Positions 1-5,197 of a stretch of 5,256 bases of DNA are shown here, in pieces (position 1 is the stretch's first letter; the number at the start of each line of letters is the position of its first letter). The DNA is from a bacterium (GTDB lineage: Bacteria; BMS3Abin14), in NCBI GenBank assembly GCA_022865845.1, contig JALHUC010000316.1, forward strand, positions 1-5,256. Direction: 5' to 3'. A program made the position numbers and the translations under genes. The notes beneath the pieces were generated by a model. It searched no databases, had not been told where the DNA came from, and was given only the letters and a program-made list of their open reading frames with translations.

Positions 1-597
1 ACAGGCTTGTCTTTCGGTGTAAACCAATCGTGTTCGATGGACTTCCCCGCCAGTGTCTTCATGTCGGGTGTGACGACCGGATTGGGGATCGTGTGGATCT
101 TTTCCAGGGGAATCCCCGTGATTTCCGATATGTCCGAAGCGACGCCGCTTGACACCGCGATGAGAGAGTCCGCCTGTTTAAGGATGTTTCTTGATTTTCT
201 CCATTTTTTCCATGTTTTCAATGGCCCGTTCTTTTGTTGCCTGAGCCTTCCGGTGAGGTGGACGGGCACTCTTATAACGATCCGACTTTCGATCCGTGAT
301 CGTTCCCTTGCCTTGATGGCGATGGAGCTGTTCTCTTCTTTGGATGCCAGGATGGCACGGGGGCGGGCATCCTTAAGGTAGATGGGGGCCGCTGTTATCA
401 CATCCGGATGGATGGTATCTAGTTCCACCAGTTTTAACGAAGGAGGAAGATCAATCAGATAGGAGTTTTCCGCATTACGGACGACCAGGTCGACCGGGTT
501 TCCAAGGGTGGTAATCCCTCTGGCTAGATTTACCATCATAACGCTCCACCCCGCCCGTTTCGAAAGTGGGGAGGAAAATGGCCAAAAATTTTTCCAT
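1..597 (-). CDS. Glycosyltransferase family 4 (GT-B), N-terminal part, frameshifted and cut by the window edge
   Basis: This should be a retaining GT-B glycosyltransferase that moves a sugar from a nucleotide donor to a growing surface glycan at the inner face of the cytoplasmic membrane. The frame opening at ATG 597-595 reads MEKFLAIFLPTFETGGVER, the first beta strand and glycine-rich loop of GT4 enzymes. It then leaves frame and stops at 477-475. The continuation is in another frame from ATG 539-537 (MMVNLARGITTLGNPVDLVV) and stays open to base 1. Further on it has ADSLIAVSSGVASDI and IPLEKIHTIPNPVVTPDM, the usual GT4 linker between the two Rossmann domains. About 198 residues are visible of a usual 350-400; the donor-binding C-terminal domain with its E-x7-E motif lies outside. 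The split falls exactly where family members read GG-x-ER-x-M-x-NLA, so it is one gene with an extra base. Whether that is a real mutation or a sequencing error is open. Family assignment is firm; donor and acceptor are unknown. Confidence 0.85.
540..541 (-). other. Apparent +1 frameshift inside the GT4 gene
   Basis: On the minus strand the sequence reads GAG CGT T ATG ATG GTA. Removing one T of the TT pair at 541-540 joins GGVER directly to MMVNLARG, a normal GT4 N-terminus. With the T present, the upstream frame yields about 20 unrelated residues before a TAA at 477-475. The run is only two bases long, so homopolymer miscalling is less likely than in a long run, but it is not excluded. A GGAG at 547-544 lies four bases before ATG 539, so internal initiation is conceivable. 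The product would lack the first beta strand and glycine loop. Confidence 0.8.
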
Positions 598-674
598 ATT
601 ATCTCGTGTCAAATGTGAGTTAGGGTGGCGAATGGTAGTATCTAGTCGCCGTGCCCAGCGGAGAATGAGTATCT

Positions 675-703
675 AAAATAGAAGGAAAGGGGAAAGCTGT
701 CAA
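675..703 (-). promoter_or_regulatory. Sigma-70-type promoter candidate for the GT4 gene
   Basis: The minus strand has a consensus -35 box TTGACA (703-698), a 17 bp spacer and TATTTT (680-675), which matches four of six -10 positions. A start near 668 would give a leader of about 70 nt before ATG 597. The leader contains an imperfect hairpin (GGCGA at 627-631 against TCGCC at 646-650). The 161 bp gap to the GT2 stop, far wider than the gaps upstream in the cluster, supports a separate promoter. No terminator was found after the GT2 gene, so read-through is also possible. Confidence 0.4.
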
Positions 704-758
704 CGAAGAGGGCTCAGGTTCCCGGGGTTAGTTCATCAAATGGGCTGAAGAAAAGGGG

Positions 759-1751
759 CTAGAGTCCTTTAACGGTTTTTCGAAGAACATCCTGTATCCA
801 CTTGAGAGTTCCCGCAGGTAGGGCCAGAAGCCAGACGAAAAGGTGCTTGACCTCCCTTGACTGGCGGATGGGCCCTACGCCGCTGTGCAGGGAGTACCGG
901 ATGAATCTGATGTGGTTGCGCAGGAGTTTCCTTGGTCCCAAATAGCTGCTGAACAGGGTGATCTGTTCCCGGAAAACGAGGCGGAGACCTTTCGGGTTTT
1001 TCATCCGGTACTCGAAACGGCGCTTTGTGATCCCGTCAGGAGCGTGCCTGTTGATCATGAGGGGAACATTGATGAAGCGCATTTTGTACTCAAGGGCTAT
1101 CCTCGAGTAGATCATTGTCGGCCGAATGTGGTGTTCCCCTTCGATCATCGGGTATGGGAACTTCCTTAACACGGAGGTTCTGGTGGCCTCTCGTTTTTCC
1201 CCGTTGATGATTCCTGAACCGTCCAACTGCAGGTAATCCGAATCGAGGATGTCCTTCGGAAACGGAGTGCCCGCAAGTGTCTCGTCCTCCTCCAGACAAA
1301 GGCCGACAACTCCTGCGAATCGGCCTTTATCCTCCTCGGGGATGAGGTTCCAGTGTTCCTTTATTTTTTCCAATGCTTCCGGAAGAAGCGAATCGTTGGA
1401 ATCCAGCCTGATGAATAACTCTCCCCTGGCTAACGTAAGTGCATGGTTGTGCGCCGCTTGATGCCCTTGGTTCGGCTGCCAGTAGTAGACGATGGGAAAA
1501 TCGAAATCTCGCTTCAATGATTTGACAAGATCATCGGTCCCATCTGTCGACCCATCGTCGATGATCAGCGTCTCGAAATTCCTGTAAGTTTGCCGGGCTA
1601 CGCTTTCCAGGGTCCTGGGAAGCACGTGGGCCCTGTTGAAGGTCGGGATGAAAACGGTAAAGTCGAACATGGGCGACCCTGTCCTGGTTGAAACCGTACC
1701 CGGGATGCTTTCCTCACCCGGGATCATCTGAAAAGATGGTATGTCTCTCAT
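759..1751 (-). CDS. Glycosyltransferase family 2 (GT-A fold)
   Basis: This is an inverting GT-A glycosyltransferase, expected to add one sugar from a nucleotide-sugar donor to a lipid-linked glycan on the cytoplasmic side of the inner membrane. The GT2 signature starts at residues 31-40 (FTVFIPTFNR) and continues with SVARQTYRNFETLIIDDGSTDGTDD. The nucleotide-binding Asp pair is at 65-66. A variant of the N-x-G-x-x-x-A-x-N loop is at 94-105 (NQGHQAAHNHAL), and the metal-binding D-x-D is DSND at 117-120. The C-terminal third is basic and ends in a hydrophobic stretch (303-316) that may bind the membrane. The start is uncertain. ATG 1751 has AAGGG seven bases upstream and lies two bases after the fucosyltransferase stop, which suggests translational coupling. 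However, residues 1-27 have no family counterpart that I recognise, and Met28 (ATG 1670-1668) would give a typical GT2 start. The family is clear; the donor sugar cannot be read from the sequence. Confidence 0.93.
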   Translation of the reverse strand: MRDIPSFQMIPGEESIPGTVSTRTGSPMFDFTVFIPTFNRAHVLPRTLESVARQTYRNFETLIIDDGSTDGTDDLVKSLKRDFDFPIVYYWQPNQGHQAAHNHALTLARGELFIRLDSNDSLLPEALEKIKEHWNLIPEEDKGRFAGVVGLCLEEDETLAGTPFPKDILDSDYLQLDGSGIINGEKREATRTSVLRKFPYPMIEGEHHIRPTMIYSRIALEYKMRFINVPLMINRHAPDGITKRRFEYRMKNPKGLRLVFREQITLFSSYLGPRKLLRNHIRFIRYSLHSGVGPIRQSREVKHLFVWLLALPAGTLKWIQDVLRKTVKGL

Positions 1752-1753
1752 TA

Positions 1754-2626
1754 TCAGACCCTTATCCAGGAGTTCGGAATAAGATCAGCTGTGTCAAGGT
1801 CTTCGGCCAGGAACCACCTCTTTGGAGTGTACACTGTTTTATGAGGATTCCTGTCCAGCCACGCGCCCCACCAACTGAAGGTGCTGTTTGCAGTGATATG
1901 CTGTCGGCACGAACTCATCAGAAAAAGCTCCTCTGCATCACAGCCCAACCCTTCCCTGGTCACAATGATCGTACTTTCCGGAAAAGACATGTTATTCCGA
2001 ACCCAATCGGGTTCGTCGCTGAAAACATAAAACTTCGGTGCAGAACCTGCGCTTAGAATCATCCGCATGCATTCGTTGTAGTATTCGGTACTGCAACTCC
2101 CGTATCTTGTCAGGTTCTGTGGTTTGGAAATATAATCTCCCCGGCGGACATGAACGCTGACAGAGTTGCAACCAATGATCTCATTATGAAGTTCCTGGGC
2201 CTTTTTTGAAATAGACTTTAATGTGTACGTTTCAGCGATAATGTCTGCTACATCCGTAAAATATTTTTCGGAATGGAAGTGACCTTTCAAATAGACATTA
2301 TCCTTTATTTCCAACACCAGTGGATCGAATGTATATTGTCTTTCCGGGTAAAACGCCGGAGGCATGAACTTGACACCTATCCTGTGACGGATGGGCAGTA
2401 ACAACCAGGTTGAGATACTACTTCGTTGGATCCTTCTTATCTCTTCTTCGGTGGCAGGCTCTTCAGAGATATCAAAAACTTCCAATTGGAATTTTCTGTA
2501 AGAATCTCCTTTCAGCCGCCTAACGTCGAGTTTCAGTTCTGCCCCACTGGTAAGGCTCAGGCGTTTGCCGGTAGCGTACTGAAACATCTGGTTACCCAAC
2601 CCCCCTGTGAGTCGTACTATTACCAT
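1754..2626 (-). CDS. Glycosyltransferase family 11, probable alpha-1,2-fucosyltransferase
   Basis: GT11 enzymes transfer L-fucose from GDP-fucose, most often in alpha-1,2 linkage to galactose, in O-antigen, capsule or exopolysaccharide assembly. The hallmarks are all present. The N-terminus has VRLTGGLGNQMFQYATGKRL (residues 4-23). YLKGHFHSEKYF is at 112-123. The GDP-fucose-binding motif HVRRGDY is at 159-165. KFYVFSDEPDWV is at 198-209, and the C-terminal block ITANSTFSWWGAWL at 244-257. At 290 residues it is full length for the family. ATG 2626 is preceded by AGGA with an eight-base spacer, and the start falls at the conserved first beta strand, so the start is secure. It lies 31 nt after the sulfotransferase and 2 nt before the GT2 start, so the three are probably co-transcribed. 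Fucose is the established donor for characterised members. Linkage and acceptor here are inferred. No GDP-fucose synthesis gene is in the window. Confidence 0.95.
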   Translation of the reverse strand: MVIVRLTGGLGNQMFQYATGKRLSLTSGAELKLDVRRLKGDSYRKFQLEVFDISEEPATEEEIRRIQRSSISTWLLLPIRHRIGVKFMPPAFYPERQYTFDPLVLEIKDNVYLKGHFHSEKYFTDVADIIAETYTLKSISKKAQELHNEIIGCNSVSVHVRRGDYISKPQNLTRYGSCSTEYYNECMRMILSAGSAPKFYVFSDEPDWVRNNMSFPESTIIVTREGLGCDAEELFLMSSCRQHITANSTFSWWGAWLDRNPHKTVYTPKRWFLAEDLDTADLIPNSWIRV

Positions 2627-2657
2627 TTAGTTTTTCCTGAGCCGCTTTAGCCAGGCT

Positions 2658-3308
2658 CTAAAAGGTATATGCGAAAGCCTGGATATCCTTTTGAAAATAG
2701 TTCGAGACAAGTTCGGCCAGATCTGCGTCGTAATAGTTGCGGTAGTCTTCCCTGTCCTTTGCCTGACGTTTATGAGGCAAAGGCGGCGCAGGGATCCCGA
2801 TGTGTCTGCAGGCCTCCTCATAGTCGCCTTGAAGATTCTCGTATTTCCCGATAAAGTCGACGAGGATGGTCCCATCAAGATCCTTAAGATAATCGGTTTG
2901 TCGTTCGATGGAGGTATCTATGTGGTACTGGTAGGGCCGGTCTGGATCAAGTTTCCAGCGGATGAAGGAGGGAAAATCAGGAATATTCTCAACCAGGTGC
3001 GGTCTTTCCCTGCGAAGATGGTGCCAGGAACTGACCTGGAGATCCCATGGGTTTCGAACAAACGCGAACTTGAAGAGTTTGTCGAAAAGTTCCTGTGGAA
3101 GCATCTCCTTGGCGGCGATGATCCTGGCGTGACGAGGTAATTTACTGGCAATACGGTGTCCGGTGGCGTGACTGAGCCTGCTGGCGATGAATTGTGGAAT
3201 ATACATGGGATCACGCCAACGCAGGGGTGCCAGGGCAGCGCGTACACTGGTGCCCCCGGTCTTGGCGATATGAACGAAAAGAAAGTTGTATTTGATGGAA
3301 AGAAGCAT
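2658..3308 (-). CDS. Sulfotransferase family 2 domain protein
   Basis: The protein resembles PAPS-dependent carbohydrate sulfotransferases (Sulfotransfer_2 type), which place sulfate on a sugar hydroxyl. The 5'-phosphosulfate-binding loop is FVHIAKTGGTSV (residues 11-22), with Lys16 as the expected PAPS-contacting residue. The 3'-phosphate-binding motif is FAFVRNPWDLQVSSW (81-95), with Arg85 and Ser93/Ser94. TILVDFIGKYENLQGDYEEA (147-166) and the tail with YRNYYDADLAELV and DIQAFAYTF are typical of the bacterial members. At 216 residues it is full length for this soluble cytoplasmic group. ATG 3308 is preceded by AAAGGA with a nine-base spacer and lies just before the first beta strand, so the start is well supported. 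It is the first gene of the minus-strand cluster and sits 31 nt before the fucosyltransferase. The natural inference is sulfation of the glycan those enzymes build. The acceptor is not known, and no PAPS synthesis genes are in view. Confidence 0.92.
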   Translation of the reverse strand: MLLSIKYNFLFVHIAKTGGTSVRAALAPLRWRDPMYIPQFIASRLSHATGHRIASKLPRHARIIAAKEMLPQELFDKLFKFAFVRNPWDLQVSSWHHLRRERPHLVENIPDFPSFIRWKLDPDRPYQYHIDTSIERQTDYLKDLDGTILVDFIGKYENLQGDYEEACRHIGIPAPPLPHKRQAKDREDYRNYYDADLAELVSNYFQKDIQAFAYTF

Positions 3309-3371
3309 GCTCTTTTGTCCTTTATAACGATTAATCCCTGTGAAGGATCTTTCAGGTTGATGTTACACTTA

Positions 3372-3398
3372 ATTAGATTGATTGGAGCAGTATGTCAA
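3372..3398 (-). promoter_or_regulatory. Sigma-70-type promoter candidate for the sulfotransferase operon
   Basis: The minus strand has TTGACA (3398-3393) and TCTAAT (3377-3372, five of six -10 positions), separated by 15 bp, which is short. Transcription would begin near 3365 and leave a leader of about 57 nt before ATG 3308. The -35 box lies 15 bp from the heptad repeat element. The nine bases TCGTTGACA also occur in the GT4 promoter candidate. Confidence 0.4.
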
Positions 3399-3412
3399 CG
3401 AGGGCAAAAGAA

Positions 3413-3606
3413 AGTCCAGAGTCCTGAGTCCAGTGTCCAGAGGAAAAGACAGTACACAGAACATTAAACCATTTACCTTATACTAAATCCAAACGCCAGA
3501 TTCTGGGAACCTGATCTTGTTTTTTTTCTCCTGACTACTGGATTCTAACTACTTCACTCTGGACCCTGGACCCTGGACCCTGGACCCTGGACCCTGGACC
3601 CTGGAC
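3413..3606. repeat. Inverted element bounded by two degenerate heptad arrays
   Basis: The left arm (3413-3440) has four 7-bp units: AGTCCAG, AGTCCTG, AGTCCAG, TGTCCAG. The right arm (3528-3606) has units in the opposite sense. It begins with degraded copies (CTCCTGA, CTACTGG, ATTCTAA, CTACTTC, ACTCTGG) and ends in near-identical ACCCTGG copies. Aligned as reverse complements, 3414-3440 and 3580-3606 differ at only a few positions, mostly the seventh base of each unit. The two arms could therefore form a long imperfect stem around the 3441-3527 core. The core is AT-rich, contains a T8 tract (3520-3527) and no credible ORF. A period of seven rules out coding repeats. It lies between divergent genes. 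I recall similar intergenic heptad elements in Geobacter-like genomes but cannot check; function and mobility are unknown. Confidence 0.8.
3559..3606 (+). repeat. Tandem heptamer CTGGACC, six perfect copies plus a partial
   Basis: Six perfect CTGGACC units run from 3559 to 3600, and a seventh (3601-3606) stops after six bases. This is the homogeneous end of the right arm of the larger element. Its uniformity against the decayed units at 3528-3558 suggests recent slippage expansion, so copy number may vary between strains. The unit length and the absence of spacers exclude a CRISPR array. Confidence 0.95.
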
Positions 3607-3774
3607 TTGCCTAACACCCTCTCCCGGTAAACTTTCAAATTACCCTACATCATGGATTTGATGGAAAAGTGTTTTTCGGCGATCGTTGGCCCAGCATATT
3701 CCAGTCGGCGAGAAAAATTCTTGTCTATAAAGATCCGGGCCGTCGCATCGGCCAGTTTAACGGAAGGTGGTTAA

Positions 3775-3801
3775 TTTGTTTTGGGTTAAATAGATTATAT
3801 T
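3775..3801 (+). promoter_or_regulatory. Weak promoter candidate for the SGNH hydrolase gene
   Basis: TATATT (3796-3801) matches five of six -10 positions. The only -35-like sequence nearby is TTTGTT (3775-3780) with a short 15 bp spacer. It sits in the most AT-rich part of the leader, about 95 nt before the start codon. The match is poor enough that an activator-dependent or different promoter is equally possible. Confidence 0.2.
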
Positions 3802-3886
3802 TAGCAGGTACTCTGAATTCGATAGTGATTTTCGTCAGATCTCGATGTAGACTATCCGAACGCCCGCGACAAGATAACCAAATTGC

Positions 3887-3893
3887 AGAAGGA
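3887..3893 (+). promoter_or_regulatory. Ribosome binding site fixing the SGNH hydrolase start
   Basis: AGAAGGA lies six bases before ATG 3900. This strong Shine-Dalgarno sequence at ideal spacing favours ATG 3900 over the in-frame ATG 3669, and places the start directly before the hydrophobic anchor. Confidence 0.8.
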
Positions 3894-3899
3894 TTCCCC

Positions 3900-5048
3900 A
3901 TGAAAATTCGTTTTCAACGTAAGGCCATCTTAACGGTCATATGGTTTTCCTTTATTTTTCTCTTACTCCAGGTTTCAGGTTTTATTCTGTTTAATTTTAC
4001 CACCGTCAGGCCCATTGGCAGCTATGGTTATCCCCTCGGGCTTTATGTCTGGCACCCGACTCTGGACTACCTCTATAAACCGGGGTTCACTGGGCATTTT
4101 TCCGGCGGACCGTATCAAGACATATCTTTCAGGATCAATGGGCACGGTTTCCGGGACGACCCCTTTGGGCCCCGCTCACCCGGCCAAAGACGGCTTGTTT
4201 TTATTGGTGACTCGGTGGTGTTTGGTTCCGGTGTGTGGGAAAAAGACCGTTTCACCGAGCAGCTGCAGGAGGACCCGGGAGTTCGGGATGCTGATATGGA
4301 GGTTTTAAACCTTGGTGTAAACTCCTACAATTTCGGGCACTACCTCGAGTTGGCCAGACTCCGCTTCATGGATCTATCACCCGATAGAGTGATCGTCGGT
4401 TTTACACTCAACGATATCCAGGAAATGGATCGGGTGTGGCCAAAGAAACAGGTCAAGGCACCGGTGGGTAATCGTGAGCCTGGGATACATAGAAAATGGT
4501 ATGAAAAACCGTTATGGGTCGCTCGGGTGCAGAAATCCATGGGACGTACCTATGCCGGGAGGTTCGTTGAATATTCCGACCAGATCTTAAAGCCTTTATT
4601 GATGAGTAAGCAAAAAATGAAAGACTACCATACCAAGTGGATGCGTACCGCGGTCAGGTATTGGAGTGAGGATTCCAACCGGGCGAGGCTGAGGGGTCTG
4701 CTGCTTGAGTTTAAGGAGGAGATGTCCCGCCAGGGGGTTCCGTTTTCCTTTCTGATCTTTCCCGAGAGGAATGACCTTTTACGTCCCGGCGAGTACTCCC
4801 TCCCCAGGAAATCGGTCACCGGCATGTTGGATGAACTTGAAATAGGATACTGTGACGCCTATGATGCTTTCGCTGCCACACCGGATATGGATTCCCTCTA
4901 CCTGGCAAGGGACAGCGTTCACTTTACGCCGGCGGGGCACCGGGTGATCAAGGATTTACTGCTCGCGTGCAGCGAAGCTGGTATTATCCCGGTTTCCACG
5001 GGCAGGGATCAAGTAGACTCGCCAGGATCTGGAGTCTTGAACCCTTAA
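3900..5048 (+). CDS. Membrane-anchored SGNH/GDSL hydrolase family protein
   Basis: This is a 382-residue SGNH-fold esterase or acyltransferase, probably fixed in the inner membrane with its catalytic domain in the periplasm. After a basic start (MKIRFQRK), residues 9-31 form one hydrophobic segment. Block I is LVFIGDSVVFGSGV (99-112) with nucleophile Ser105. Block II is NLGVNSYNFGHY (137-148) with oxyanion Gly139. Block III is VGFTLNDIQEMD (166-177) with Asn171. Block V is DSVHFTPAGHRVI (338-350) with Asp338 and His341, so the catalytic set is complete. The conserved region YVWHPTLDYLYKPGFTG before block I is common in polysaccharide-cluster SGNH proteins. Such proteins remove or add acetyl groups on exported glycans, often with an MBOAT partner; none is in the window. 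It is transcribed away from the glycosyltransferases. Its stop overlaps the stop of the convergent small gene. Family and catalytic residues are secure; the substrate is inferred. Confidence 0.88.
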   Translation: MKIRFQRKAILTVIWFSFIFLLLQVSGFILFNFTTVRPIGSYGYPLGLYVWHPTLDYLYKPGFTGHFSGGPYQDISFRINGHGFRDDPFGPRSPGQRRLVFIGDSVVFGSGVWEKDRFTEQLQEDPGVRDADMEVLNLGVNSYNFGHYLELARLRFMDLSPDRVIVGFTLNDIQEMDRVWPKKQVKAPVGNREPGIHRKWYEKPLWVARVQKSMGRTYAGRFVEYSDQILKPLLMSKQKMKDYHTKWMRTAVRYWSEDSNRARLRGLLLEFKEEMSRQGVPFSFLIFPERNDLLRPGEYSLPRKSVTGMLDELEIGYCDAYDAFAATPDMDSLYLARDSVHFTPAGHRVIKDLLLACSEAGIIPVSTGRDQVDSPGSGVLNP

Positions 5049-5197
5049 AAAAGCGTGTAGATGAACGGTGCGATGGCAGATCCCTGTGTCAGCACGATCA
5101 AGGCTCCTAAAAGGAGCAGCACCAGGATGATCGGCAAAAGCCAGAATTTCTTTCGTTCCTTGAGAAACAACCACAGATCCTTCATGAGATCGAACAT
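5045..5197 (-). CDS. Small single-pass membrane protein, DUF5989-like
   Basis: This 50-residue protein starts MFDLMKDLWLFLKERKKFWL, with a basic amphipathic N-terminus. One transmembrane helix follows (about 19-37, rich in Leu and Ile), and the tail is VLTQGSAIAPFIYTLF. The motif order (LxxRKKFWLLP, a helix, LTQGSAxAPFIYTLF) matches my memory of DUF5989, a family of unknown function seen beside NodU-type carbamoyltransferases and SGNH hydrolases in exopolysaccharide clusters. GGAG/GAGG motifs lie about eight bases before ATG 5197. The start shares one base with the upstream stop (TGATG at 5199-5195), which indicates coupling to the preceding gene. Its TAA (5047-5045) overlaps the TAA of the convergent SGNH gene by three bases, and the two genes share 5045-5048. 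It is probably an accessory subunit for the upstream enzyme, but no function is established. Gene status is well supported by composition and junctions. Confidence 0.85.
   Translation of the reverse strand: MFDLMKDLWLFLKERKKFWLLPIILVLLLLGALIVLTQGSAIAPFIYTLF

Larger units (their letters stand above)
3607..3899 (+). other. Non-coding leader region of the SGNH hydrolase gene
   Basis: No credible gene is seen in this 293 bp stretch. The hydrolase frame stays open upstream to ATG 3669, but those 77 codons contain nothing family-like and precede the membrane anchor that should start the protein. A small inverted repeat (GGCCG, six-base loop, CGGCC) lies in the middle. The part from about 3770 to 3805 is AT-rich and is the best place for a promoter. 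Confidence 0.5.

Noticed and set aside
7..381. A 124-codon open frame on the plus strand
   Set aside because: It lies antisense to the GT4 gene, whose minus-strand frame has clear family motifs over the whole length. The plus-strand product has no recognisable features.
607..612. A further TTGACA on the minus strand just ahead of the GT4 start
   Set aside because: A -10 box at normal spacing would fall inside the coding sequence, and transcription would start after the ATG.
704..758. Terminator after the GT2 gene
   Set aside because: The repeated GGGCT words there are direct repeats, not inverted ones. No stable stem followed by T residues was found on the minus strand.
2627..2878. A minus-strand open frame of 83 codons between the fucosyltransferase and the sulfotransferase
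   Set aside because: It lies almost entirely inside the sulfotransferase gene in another frame and shows no motifs.
3495..3527. Intrinsic terminator (CCAGATTCTGG hairpin followed by T8)
   Set aside because: The stem is only 4-5 bp, is not GC-rich, and is separated from the T-tract by more than ten bases. No plus-strand gene ends upstream.
3413..3606. CRISPR array
   Set aside because: The units are 7 bp, directly adjacent and without spacers.
3669..3899. A 77-residue N-terminal extension of the SGNH hydrolase
   Set aside because: The extension has no family similarity or signal features and would bury the membrane anchor. ATG 3900 has a strong ribosome binding site at ideal spacing.
5103..5117. 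Terminator hairpin for the SGNH gene (GCTCCT-AAA-AGGAGC)
   Set aside because: There is no T-tract on either strand, and it lies within the coding region of the small membrane protein, where it reflects Leu-rich and Gly-Ala codons.
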